A stretch of DNA of 64,000 nucleotides from Puffinus mauretanicus (Eukaryota > Chordata > Aves > Procellariiformes > Procellariidae), in the NCBI GenBank assembly GCA_023333565.1, contig JAJKFH010003493.1, positions 3,596,001-3,660,000 on the forward strand, given 5' to 3'. The notes under the pieces were generated by a model. It made no database searches. It was not told the origin of the DNA and saw only the letters and a list, made by a program, of their open reading frames with translations. Position 1 is the stretch's first letter, and each line of letters starts with the position of its first letter. Shown in pieces: positions 50,701-61,767 of the stretch. The position numbers and the translations under genes were made by a program.

Positions 50701-53700
50701 TGGTGGTAAACTCAACTGATGCTCAATTTCTGCTCATGCATTAAGATAAACTACAAATATATTTTTGATTGTGTTTGCTTTTACTTAAAAGTTGGGAAAT
50801 GCATACTGAAGCATGTGCAGATGTAAAACTGGTGGCAGTTTGCCAGCGTAGCCTTTGATGTTGCCAAACGAGAGACCTATGTATAGAGTAATACAGCTTT
50901 CCTTCTATATATGTGATCAAACCACCATGTGCATATTTTATTTCTTATCTTAAAAGCAATGTTTTACATTGCAGCCTCCAAAATAAAAATGTAACTATCG
51001 AAATGAAATCTAACACCCTGCCTTATGTATAACCTTCAAGTTAGAGTCAAAATAGAAAATGCATTATTTTAGCAGGGCCGCTGAGCTCACAATCTGCAAA
51101 AATCCTCTTTGCACTTGACTGTGAGCTCCACCCTTTAAACAAACACTTTGTCCTGGCTTCAAATTGAATTTTTCACTACACGAGTCTCATTAATTAAAGG
51201 GCAAGGGTAGCTTCAGCCAGCGACCCATTCTTCCCCCTGCAGCTCCTTGTGTGAGGACCCTTTCGCTTGTAGCTGGTGAAAGCCGTTTTTCTTCTGCCTG
51301 GCTGAGGAGAAATCTATACAATAGAAAGGACAGCTCAGCACCCAAGTCGTCACCAAGAGTTGCGTAAAATAACTTGGAAAATAAATGGTTTCTCCTCATC
51401 GTCTCCTTTCCTTCCAGTCATGTTTTTGCCAGCTACATTTGCCCGAGAACCCGAAACTCAAACACGGTGTGACATTTCCCTACCTTCCTCCTTCCCTTTC
51501 CACAAGCCTTTTACCCCCAGCTGTTGCTGTTGCTGCCAGCTCTGTTCAATTAACCTCAACAGGAATGCAGTCATCCCTCTGCAGTTAATCCTGTTCAGGA
51601 TTAATGAACTGTGCTTTAAACCAAGGGAACTGCTAGTAAAAATGAGGTATAATTTCATTAGAAAATTGTGTACTGCTAATTAATGAAGAAGGTCATTTTA
51701 GGACTTGGGAGAATTGAGTTTAACTGGAGAAAAAAAATCCACAGAGCAAGTATGTGAAGTTTGCTGCTTTTTCTTCACTCTTGCTCTCTCTGTGGACACC
51801 TTTTGTCACCAAACGACCTGTTTTATGTCTCCCTCCTCTCAGGTCACCACCACCGTGTGTCACCAGAAAGCATGGAGTAGAGGCAGCAGTAAAACGAGGC
51901 CACTTGTTGGGGAGCCACTTGTTTCGTCATTCTTTGTTTCTGAGTGATGAACACTGTGTATAATGTGATTTATTTAAGTGTTAAAAAACAGGGACTGGTC
52001 AAAATACTGAGGTCATTGCTTCTCCAGTTACAAACCAAGAAAATTCCTGGTATTTGGCTTTTATGCTCGTCCTGGGAAAGTTTGCAGTCCTTCAGTTTCT
52101 CAGTAGTGCTTGTTCTGTACATTTGAGCAAAGGCTTGGGCGATACCTTAGATACATTCAGCCTTTCACTTTCTGGATATCAAAAGCAATCACGATGCACA
52201 CCTAGACAAAGCAAAGTAACAAGGAACTTTAGCAAGAAAGTGACTGACAAGCCAGGACAGTGACAGGGGAAGGGAGAGAAAACAGGTGAATAGCTGGTGT
52301 TTAAAAAACAAGATCAGCTCATCAAAAATTCTCCATTTCTGTTCCTGTTTGGTAACACACAGCTTGCTTTATTACTTCAGAGCTCTTGACTCTTCCATTA
52401 TGGCATATTAATTAGTATCCATCCTGTATAAGATCAGGTAAATACCATGTTTTCCAATATTTCGTGTCTCTTCACTGAAGGAGGTCTTATCATAAAGTAA
52501 TGAATTACACAACTGTCATTCAGGTAGTTTGATCTTTCGTACCAAAAAAACTGTGATGGATGGTATTTAACTCTAAACCATGCTGTTGTAATTTGTTTTT
52601 TTTCTAATTACATGGGTCCTTCTAAGTTCTAAAAATATACTTCTGGCTCTCCAAGTAAAAGATATCCATTCTGGGAAGGATATATCTATTAAAACTAGAT
52701 TGAATCCAGGTTTTGAATGTAAAACTAAGTCTAATGACTGGAATTTTCATAATACGATACCGAAAGAATTTTCTGTACAATATATTGTAATGGGCCAAAT
52801 ATCCACCAACCACAAAATATGCAAGTTCGTATTCTGCACATATAAAGGAGGAGGAGTCGATACATTTGAGTCAAAGTTCCTCAAAGTGTTTTGTTTAAGT
52901 ACCAGAGCCAGCCAATGTGCTAGCACACATGCTTATGTTTTAGCATATGAGTACAGAAAGTCAGCCAAGCACAAAAAAAAGTCAATCGCAGTTATTTTGG
53001 GGATAGTACTTTGTTTTTTATATACTCCACTGTTATATTTATACATTCAAAAGAAATTACGTCTTATCTTCAAATGTAATTACCAGGAGGACACAGAGCA
53101 TGGGATTTTCAAAGCACCCCAAGGAAACGGAGGACCTGGTTCTTAGTAGCCAGGAAAATAATATGCCCGAGACTCTTTTGAACATGCCAGTATCAAGCAT
53201 CCGTATGGGAGCATTCTGTTACTTGATGCGGGTTTGCTATAAGCGAGCCAGCTGACAACATTTTTGCAATACTAAGAGGTCTTATAGTATAGTGAAATAT
53301 TTCATATCAAGTTCTGTTTGTTACCAGAAAGAATGTGCTTTCTAGTTTCAGGGCGGGGGGGAGGGAGGTATTTGGGTTTTTTTTGTTTTTTCCTGGATAG
53401 CATTATGGGCCAAATGCTCAATCCTTTTATGTCAAAGGCAAAGTTTGATTTAAATGAGACCAGAATGCATGGGTATGTGCTAAATCAGATATTTTTAAAT
53501 GCATGCCACTTGAGATTGTGGAAGAAAAAACACACTCATAAATAGTTGTGATTTGTTTGAAGTCAGAGCGCTTTTCCCGCTGTGGGTCTATTTATAGTTT
53601 CAGGATAAGAAATTCTTATGCTTAGTAGCAGGAACTGATGAGTGAGACGTTCTCATACTCAGAAGAAGAACATGAGTTGTAATTTTCTGTTTCTTCAGCC

Positions 53701-55767
53701 TAAAGAAAATTCAGGAGTCTTGTAGCTGGGATATAAAAATAATCCTGCTTACTTACGAGGACCTTAATCACACACTTGCAGTTTTCCTCTTGAACTATGG
53801 TATCTGTAGTACCCAAAGAGTCAATTCTCACAGAATGTTTTTCATCTGGCTTTGTCTTCGTGTTAAAGTAAATCTTTGATTTTGCCAGTGACCAAGATTA
53901 ATTTTAATGTAATTTTTTTGTATTTTTAATTTTTATTCTGTTGCTATATTAAGACCAGGAACACAAATGGATTATTGTGAATCCTGAAGTGTTCCCTTTT
54001 TTTGCTGCTGGAGTCCAGTTCCATACAATATTACCAATCAGCTTCTATGCCAAAGCCAAGCAGTGACAGTTGCAATAATGAATATTTGCTGCAGGCCACT
54101 GGTATGAAAATAGCACAGTGCTTCAAGCCTGCGTCACCAGAAACAAATCTTCCATTGACTGTGACTGAATTTCCAGCTCGATTTTAGATCATTTATTATT
54201 GAAATAGCTCTTAAAGCACTGTCATAATATAATGTTAAGAAATGCTGATTCAGTCTTCGAAGCATCAATTCAAATGCCTTCCTACTCCTTTTTGGTGGAT
54301 TGGTTTTTTTAATCCCTTATACCTTTAATGCTGTACCCTGTATTTAGGGCACTGAACTGTGTACAGGCAGCAACACTGTAATATATTCAAAGAGACACAT
54401 GCTGGTTAGGTTAGAAGTTCTGATGAGAAGAGGATTTGAATTCCCTCTTTGTAAGCTTACTTGATGGGTTTTAGAATGTTTTCTCCTTAATTCCTGCAGA
54501 TAATTCTAAAGTTTATATGAGGAGGAGCACTTTGCATCTTTAAATGTGTCATGGCTTTTACAGGGTGAACTTGGATGGTGTTTTCTTGTATACGTTTTGA
54601 TGTCATTGATGCATTTGTATTAGTGGAATATATAATGTATATAATATAGGGCACCTTTTGAAAGTGCAGAATATATGCACTGAACTTTGATTTTTTTTTT
54701 TAGTTGAAGAATATGCTGATGACATTTACCATTTTTGGTTTAATTTTTATATACAATGCTGCTTTCATGCATGCATATCAAAATACCCTCAAAAGGACTA
54801 ACATAATTGATTGTATTTTCTTTTCACTTTAAAATAATTACAGGGTGAAATGTTAGATCAACATAGATATAGGAGATCAGACATTTGAAGCAGAATAAAA
54901 TCTCCAATTATTTAAACTTTTTTTTTTTTTGTTCGTTGCCTCAGGTTTTCCTATGGAAAATAAAGAAATTATGATCTATATTTTTCTTAGGGCAAAATAC
55001 TGACCCTTGCACTGCAAAGCTGGTAATGGTGATTGATGTACATATCTAATTTCCTGCAAGATTAGAATGAGCGCCAACCTTGCCATCAATCTTGAGAGAA
55101 TGTTAATGTCTTCTTTTTCTTTTCCTTCCCTCTCCCTGGTGCCATCTGCCCTCTGCCTTCTTTTTCACCAGAAAAGTACATTGGCTAGGCTTACTACTGT
55201 ATGGTAGTACCAGGATGGAGAAACTGAAGTTTTAAAAGCCCTGCTATGTACTGCTGGGAGTGGGCTTTTGAGGAAAATAATTTCACTGCAGCAACTTTCA
55301 ACCGAAGGAAAGTCAACATCGACACAGATTCTCTGGGATGGGAAAGGAGTGACTAGTTAAATGTATAATTTTGTGGACAGATCTACAAAGGCTTCATTTA
55401 CTCAGTTTCCCAACAAAACGCTTAATATTTCAAAATAGTATTTTTCTTTTGAAACATTATTGTTGGTCTGTAAAAAATAATAAATAAGAACAGAATGTTT
55501 GGCAAGGTAACACTATTCCTTCTGCACCAGTATTTGACATCCCCAGTACCTTCAGGATATAACCACCTCCAGACTCACTCTCAGGAAAAAAAAATACTTT
55601 GATTAGACCTTGAGTGGGACCTGATTTTTGCTATATGCTTTAATGCCTGGCAATGTGTAGAATATTCACATGACAAACTCTGCTTTCTTGGTTTTATGAA
55701 TAATAATTTTTAAAAACCCTCTGGGAGAGTCTCTAGAAACATTACAAAATACACAATGTATAGAAAT

Positions 55768-56790
55768 TAATAGGGCTTGAAGGGTCCTATTCCCACCGAC
55801 TGAAAGGGGACCATACCTGGGTTGCTCCTGCAGATATTTGTTCAGCCAAGTCCTCCAGTAGGCAGTGTTTCCGGATCTCTGTAAGTGGGCTATTCTCAGG
55901 CTTTACAAGCTTCAATATTAGAAAAATTTCCTGATGTCTAATCTAAGTCTCTCTTGCTCTAAGCCAATAGTCTTTGTCCTATTAGGAAGGACCAGGGAGA
56001 AGAGTTTACGCTCTTATTTTTAGCTACCTTCTACAGATATGAAAAATGTTGTCAGCGTTTACTCTTCATCTTCTGTATTCACAGTCCATATTTTCTAAAC
56101 CTCTCATTTGTTTTGGCTGCCTCCCCCGCAACCCCTCTCGTGTGGGTTTGCATTTGTATTGCTGCTGGATTAACAACAAAGCAAGTAATTGTTAATTTTT
56201 GACATTGCAGTCCCCAGGCTGGACACAGGGCCTCCAGTGCTGATTAGAGGAGGAAAAAAACCTTCATAAATCTTTCACTTTGCACTTTCAATATGGTGGG
56301 GACCTTTTTCATAATATGATGATGTAAGAGATCTGTGTTCATCTTGTTATCTGCTACTGAAAGCTTTTTCTGAAAAAACAAACCAACCAACCATCCCAAA
56401 ATCAATCGATCAATCAAACAAATAAACAAAAAACCCAAAAGCAGTACTGGGACTGTTCTTCATCCTGTTTTAATAGATCAGATTAATCCTACTGAGTGTG
56501 AATTCCTGCAATTGCCTTTACTGAAAAGTGTCTAATTTTCTAGACTGTTTCTCCAATGCGTTAAAATTGTTTTGAATCATGTATCCCAGGTGTTTGCGCT
56601 TGCACCCAGTTTGCTTTTGTCTTCTAAGTTAATAGGCATATTCGTCATTAATGAAGTTGTTGAACAGTATTATTCTGAAACACACCTCTGCAGCATCTGT
56701 TAGTTGTGTCCCTCTTTCGTCACAGCACATACTGAGATCTATAAGCCAAAGAATTGTTATTTTGCCTATTCTAATAGATGGCAATGAATA
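55768..56790 (-). mobile_element. Ancient CR1 LINE relic, antisense, with an internal A-rich insertion
   Basis: Along the + strand the order is that of a reversed CR1. The 3' UTR end is at 55770-55860 (GGGCTTGAAGGGTCC). The ORF2 C-terminus lies at 55900-56110 (TAGAAAAATTTCCTGATGTC, then TAATCTAAGTCTCTCTTGCT). A segment reading AGGCTGGACACAGGGCCTCC follows at 56217-56236. The reverse-transcriptase zone is near 56540-56690 (TCATTAATGAAGTTGTTGAA, then CAGTATTATTC). The wording matches the amniote-wide old CR1 rather than the young avian subfamilies. It is full of stops and indels, and 56373-56440 is a low-complexity insertion. Exon B begins about 1.1 kb downstream. Confidence 0.8.
56373..56440 (-). 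repeat. A/C-rich low-complexity insertion (CAAA/CCAA/ATCA units)
   Basis: Irregular short units of AACC, ATCA and AAAC sit inside the ancient antisense CR1. It is probably a later microsatellite expansion or insertion. Confidence 0.7.
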
Positions 56791-57929
56791 AAGCATAGTA
56801 CAGGTAGAGCACCATTAACACCAAGGGATGTATGAAACCAAAATGAGCTATGTTGGAAAGTACGGAATTCCAGGAGTATCTCAGTAAAGTAACTAAGATT
56901 TCTTACAGGGGAAGCTGCTACTCAGTAGGCTTAATATGACAAAATACAACACTGCAAAGGCAGAACAGCTCCTGTCTCTTCTCTCCTTACTTGCCATCTT
57001 CTCCACTGGCTCGGTGCTGGATCTTACTGTCCTCTACCCTGCTAAGTACTTAACTACCAAATGATACTGCCATATCCAAATGTCATGTATATATTATTCA
57101 AACCACAATATCATTGTGTATTTTCTCTCTTCTGGGTTTGAAAACTACAGAAAAAGCACAAGTTCTTAGATGCAAGCACTAGGTTTCCAAATAGATTTAG
57201 CTATATAACATGCTTACAGTTTTTCCAAACATACCACTGATATACAGAACAGAAATCTTATTAGTGTTTGTGTAGGTCTCAGATATAGAATGTTGTATAT
57301 TTAATTACTATTATTAGTATGTATTGTTAGAATGCAATGATGGGTAATAATAACGCATGGATAAATGTATACTGTGTATTAATAATTACCTTCATTCATT
57401 TAATATTAGTTTTGGCTAATATCAAGTGAAGCATCTAACGTTTTATTTTATCAGATATCAAGAACATACAATTATTCTCATTTTAGTTTTATTACTACAG
57501 AATGTTAAAACTTTAGCTTGGCTACTTAATCAGCGTAAGTATTATGCGGTTTATGCATCTGAAGTGCTGCGTATAAATTTTAATTGCCTATTGTACTGGT
57601 AATTTACATGACCTCTTTTAGTGGATTATCATTCAGTTGTACAGTGCAGTCTTAATGACCTGTCTTTTCAGTTTATGAATTCTGCATTTACTGGGTGTTA
57701 GCAGAATGCAGGAGACAGAATACGTGGCATTTCGATACATGGGAGTACTATATTTTGTAACCACACAAAATACAAAGAATAAGGTCAGATTTAGTTCATT
57801 ACCATTAGTCAAACCATCACCAGCACAACCTGGCCCTCTGTGTGGTTACAGCATTAGGATGCAAACAAGCAAATGCCAAAGGTCACAACTTTTTTTTTGT
57901 TTCCTTCCATCTCCTCTCTTTGCCCACAG
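56791..57929. other. End of the giant intron before exon B
   Basis: AT-rich sequence ending in a good polypyrimidine tract (ctcctctctttgcccacag). A short open frame at 57706-58005 reads out of frame through exon B and is a shadow. Confidence 0.6.
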
Positions 57930-58163
57930 ACGTTACCACAGGGACACCAGCAATATCAACAACGACAACCGTGGAAATCCGGAAGAGCAGTGTTATGACA
58001 ACTGAAATCACCTCTAAAGTGGAGAAAATCCCCACGACAGCCACTAGCAGCACCACATGCCCTTCCGTTGAGACTGAGGAAGAAAAAGCAAAAAGACTGC
58101 TGTACTGTTCACTATGCAAAGTCGCTGTCAACTCTGCCTCGCAGCTGGAGGCGCACAACAGTG
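57930..58163 (+). CDS. ZNF385D: ZNF385D coding exon B: Thr-rich linker and most of zinc finger 2
   Basis: This exon of 234 nt enters and leaves in phase 1. The acceptor is ctttgcccacag and the donor is AGTG|gtgaga. With the G carried over from exon A it encodes DVTTGTPAISTTTTVEIRKS and so on, a Ser/Thr-rich linker, then an acidic/basic patch (ETEEEKAKRL) and the finger LLYCSLCKVAVNSASQLEAH. The C-x2-C-x12-H part of the second U1/matrin-type finger is complete here; the last His comes from exon C. The peptide differs from the human protein I remember only at scattered linker positions, as expected for an orthologue under constraint. Reading through the donor would add about 24 residues before a stop near 58237, a possible but unsupported intron-retention product. 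Confidence 0.94.
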
Positions 58164-59304
58164 GTGAGATGGAGCAGTGCTTGCTTTCTTCCTTTTTCTC
58201 CTTCTGTCTCAAGAGCTCTGCAATTATCTTCCCCTGAATAGATTAGATCTCTTGCAGCAGGGGACAAAGAGGTGGCAGAAAACTGGCAATTACATGGAAT
58301 TCATTAACTATTAAAGAATAAAAATGGCAGGCAAAGAGGCTTTCATAAAGGGGGAAAAAAGGAATTTTATTGCATGCGAGTTACCCATTTTCTTACATTT
58401 TAGCTTTTGCAGCTTCCAAACCTTACAGAGCTAGATGACAGCTCATGCTTCATTACCTTTGGTGTTCAGAGTTTGCATAGTTTTGTTTGTGCCAGCTAGC
58501 AAACTGAGTATGAATGCCATTAGTTTTGTTTGAAATCTAACAAATTAAGGCTGAAAGAGGGAGTGTCAGTCATTCAGAGTTCAATGATGAGAATTAGAAT
58601 TCTTAGCTCCATATTGTCTGTTAATAACTTGTTAAAATTATGTATATTTTCCCTTTGTTTTCATCAACTGATAGCAACTGCTGCATGAGAGTTGAATGGG
58701 TAATTGCTTACCTCCATCTTTCTTAATTTTTAAACTTTTTCTTGTTCTTAGAGCTATAAGTTCCAGCAGTAGAGAGCCATCATTTACAGTCACTATTTTA
58801 AGCATCTTATTGATTGGCTTTGTGGTGAGCAGGGTTAAAAGATCTTGGGATTTAATATGGTGGCAATGAACACCTATAACAGAAAAACTCCTGATTTTGG
58901 ATGTCAGGGATTACCTGCCAGCAGGGTAAACAGAGTTAAGAGACAAACAGAGAACCTTAGGTTTGAAACATAGAGACAGTGATGATATACCTGCAGCAAA
59001 ATGATAAATGTTTTTATGATGTAATAAAAAAAGAAATAACTTTGGCATGTCTATAGAATCCACTTAAATTAAAACAAATTATAATTTGTTGGTATTCATG
59101 AGAAACAAAGCCTAATCAGTTTTGAATGCTGTTTGCTGTATGCCAGGTCTTCAACTGGTAAAAATTCAACTTCATAAAGCTGTACCCATTTAACCTATTT
59201 AACTTCATATGAGGGTTAAACTCTAAACATTTTTCTGATCAAGGTGAGAGCCAAGACATTATTCTGAATATTTAAACACAACCTTCCACTGTCTATGCTG
59301 ATAA

Positions 59305-59336
<32 letters not shown>

Positions 59337-60110
59337 CTCACACACATGCATGCTTGTAAAAGTATACATGTGGATGCACACAACAACTATCAGTGGAACA
59401 CTAATTTGATACATGGCCGTAGTCCATTATCATCACAGACTACCTGCATGGAAGTCAACAGTGTAAGAAATTGTTTGGTCTGAATAAAGGTAAAGCAACA
59501 GGACACTATTGTTTTCTATCCAATCTTCATTTTAATAAAAAATGCAAGTGCGTTTTTCTCACATGTATGTTTCTCACACATTTTGGTTTCTGTCCAGGCC
59601 ATTAAGGATCCATAGGTTGCTGCCAGGAACCTCTGCCCCTTTTTGATTTGGAGACTAATGAGTTAATTACAGATTTAAGTGTAAGCTACCTAATACATAC
59701 TGTTTATCAATCCATTCAGGAGGACTACAAATCAAAGCCAACTACATCTTTAATAGCTAAATTACTCTTCCTTTGCAACTACAATTCAGGTCTTATTAGC
59801 AGCAGGAGTTAATGAGAAAAGTCACACCCATTTAACTTCACATCAGGATACCTGATTGTGCCACTACTTACTGGTGTGGCTGCTTTGTTCTAGTGCATTA
59901 CCTACGGATATGTAATTTAATAATTAAATATCAGATGCGAAATACTGTTACATTGGTATGAATCTGATATAGACAAACACAGGCATATTCCAAGGATAGC
60001 ACGTGGCACCAAGCTGAGGTTCATATGATTTTCTTTTAAAAAGAAAATAAAACAATGAATGCAACCAAATTGCCAAAGTTGTTTCTGTTTCCCATTTCTA
60101 ATGTCTCCAG
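58164..60110 (+). other. ZNF385D: ZNF385D intron between exons B and C (1947 bp)
   Basis: The donor is gtgaga; the acceptor is tctaatgtctccag. The intron interrupts the codon for Gly between the two zinc-binding histidines of finger 2. It contains a (TG)14 microsatellite and otherwise unremarkable AT-rich sequence. Confidence 0.9.
59309..59336 (+). repeat. (TG)14 dinucleotide microsatellite
   Basis: Fourteen perfect TG units followed by CTCACACACA, so the two strands could pair locally. It is likely length-polymorphic between individuals. Confidence 0.95.
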
Positions 60111-60289
60111 GGACTAAGCACAAAACTATGCTGGAAGCTCGGAATGGAAGTGGAACCATAAAAGCCTTTCCCCGGGCAGGCGTAAAAGGCAAAGGACCTG
60201 TGAATAAAGGAAACACAGGCCTTCAGAACAAAACATTTCACTGTGAAATATGTGATGTGCACGTAAACTCTGAGACACAACTGAAACAG
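60111..60289 (+). CDS. ZNF385D: ZNF385D coding exon C: end of zinc finger 2, linker, most of zinc finger 3
   Basis: This exon of 179 nt enters in phase 1 and leaves in phase 0. It starts GTKHKTMLEARNGSGTIKAF, which supplies the last His of finger 2 (H-x5-H spacing HNSGTKH across the junction). A basic, Gly/Lys-rich linker follows (PRAGVKGKGPVNKG), then the third finger's CEICDVHVNSETQLKQ with C-x2-C. The two histidines of that finger are on exon D. The match to vertebrate ZNF385D is essentially exact. The donor CAG|gtactc is weaker than consensus at intron positions 4-6. Read-through would stop after three codons (VLS). Confidence 0.95.
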
Positions 60290-61665
60290 GTACTCAGCTA
60301 GTTTGCAGAGTGTGAGTCCTTGGCTGTTCTTCGTTTTCATGGTGGTAAAGTACCAACACGATCAGCATGTGTCAGTCTAACAGTTCACATCCAAATGGAG
60401 CTTACAGATTTTGCCCTTTGTACTTGTCTTTCACGCTGTATGTTTTGTTTTGGATATGATTTTCCCTTGCACAGAATATGTTTTCTCCAAAGCTCTTGAT
60501 TATATATATGTCTTAAGAGTTATAGAAGCTGTAAGCTGCAACATGTTACAACTGTCTTTAGATTACTATAATTGGCATGAGCTAATAAACCCTGCCATTG
60601 TGTACTGCATGATATTTGCCTTGACAAAGAAGCGGAGGTGGGTGCAGCCAGTATTTTCACAAAACACTGAATAACCTGGTTAGAAATGTGGGATGGAGAG
60701 GATTTGTAATATTTTTTTATCAGTGTTACTCTGTAACTGAGAAGCATGACCTCTAAATTGCAATTACACTAAGTCAGCTATTATGTTCAGTCATTTTTCA
60801 AATGAACAAAGCCTTTGTTCTGAAAAACAATTAGTTTAATTCCATATGCCTTTTGGAATTAAATACTTGTTAAGGAACTTTATGAGAATGAAGATAAATT
60901 CTGTAATGGACAATAGCAATACTTGTCTTCTGCTTTCAGGAAAAAAAAATGTCCAGTTCTTTGTCTTTATTTGTGAGAACTCTCTTGAGAATGAAAATCA
61001 AAGTAAAAATATAGTTCTGAAAAAGGTCCCTTACATTTAATACTGCAGTAAAGTCTGTGTAGAAGGATTCTTGTAAAATCTCGTAGATTTTATGAAGAAG
61101 ATAATGGATTTTGTGGGGTTTTTTCACTGTCACTTAGTTTGATATGTAACCACCTTTCAGCTGAATTCTTAAAAGGATGTCTAGGCTTCTTAGGGATCTG
61201 AACAATCTTGTGACCTTCCCCTCCCCTTCCACCCACCCCAAATAGGGGATGCTCTACTAGCTAATATTCTTCCAAAACTTTCTATCAGCAGTGGATTGAA
61301 TTTGATGGGTACCTTACAGAGATAGGGAGGAATTTTTCAAAGCCTTCTGTCTTTGACCTGATTCAGGTCCTGCTGAAGTTAAGAAGGGTGAGAAAATCAT
61401 TGATTACAGTGGAAGCAGAGTTGAACTGAGCACTGTGGAAAATCACAGACCCAATATGTGATGCACAAAGGATCGTTCAAATTGGAACAGACCCTATTCC
61501 CATTCGTTATTGAATTAGTTAAAGTAATGCTGTTGTAGCATTAACGAGTATGGACCAGTAACCTTCAGTACTGGCACACCCTTGTGTAAAGCAGAACCTG
61601 AAATGATCTATTAAGGAAATATCACTCTTCCTTTCCCCCCTCCCCCCCCCAATTTATTTTAACAG
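60290..61665 (+). other. ZNF385D: ZNF385D intron between exons C and D (1376 bp)
   Basis: It begins with the weak donor gtactc and ends with the acceptor ttattttaacag. The upstream pyrimidine tract is unusual, with C6 and C10 runs at about 61636-61650. The rest is AT-rich with no recognisable repeat. The open frames at 60411-60747 and 60846-61133 have no domain. Confidence 0.88.
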
Positions 61666-61767
61666 CACATAAGCAGTAGAAGGCACAAAGACAGAGCTGC
61701 TGGGAAGCCGCCTAAACCTAAATACAGCCCTTACAACAAACTCCAAAAGGGAACACATCCTCTAGGG
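61666..61767 (+). CDS. ZNF385D: ZNF385D coding exon D: end of zinc finger 3 and basic tail
   Basis: This exon of 102 nt (34 codons) is phase 0 at both ends. It encodes HISSRRHKDRAAGKPPKPKY and so on to HPLG. The two histidines with five-residue spacing complete finger 3 begun on exon C. A Lys/Pro-rich segment follows (GKPPKPKYSPYNKLQK) and the exon ends at donor GGG|gtaagc. In the human protein I recall (about 395 residues), the next residues are VKLVFSKE and an Ala-rich, Pro-rich C-terminus, so one more coding exon should lie downstream. The short exon is certain because frame, splice sites and homology agree. Confidence 0.94.

Larger units (their letters stand above)
35481..55767. other. 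Intronic stretch without confirmed genes
   Basis: About 20 kb of mainly AT-rich sequence. It includes a splice-like cassette at 35899-36026, a palindrome at 36413-36432, a G-run at 37650-37671, a T-run at 38693-38708, a TG-rich stretch near 40898-40928 and a hairpin set at 42854-42887. The open frames at 39998-40461, 48815-49126, 51360-51683 and 52700-53146 lack recognisable domains. Moderately GC-richer sequence at about 49640-51700 could hold regulatory elements, but nothing specific is identifiable. Confidence 0.5.
2377..57929 (+). other. ZNF385D: Giant ZNF385D intron (about 55.6 kb)
   Basis: The intron is bounded by donor gttaag after exon A and acceptor ctctttgcccacag before exon B. Splicing joins G to AC to make an Asp codon and keeps the frame open. 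It is AT-rich and holds all the CR1 copies listed here, simple repeats and short inverted repeats. No other protein-coding gene is evident. Its longest non-repeat open frame (52700-53146, 148 codons) shows no domain and is AT-driven. Very long introns are typical for this gene family member. Confidence 0.88.

Noticed and set aside
52700..53146. Longest non-repeat open frame (148 codons, + strand)
   Set aside because: It has no recognisable domain, an irregular composition rich in Lys, Tyr and Phe typical of AT-rich DNA, and no splice or promoter context. One frame of this length is expected by chance in 64 kb on six frames.
57883..58212. Minus-strand 109-codon frame over exon B
   Set aside because: It is the antisense shadow of the Thr-rich linker exon.
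59309..59483. Open frame starting with a Cys-Val repeat
   Set aside because: The repeat is just the (TG)14 microsatellite translated; it is not a gene.
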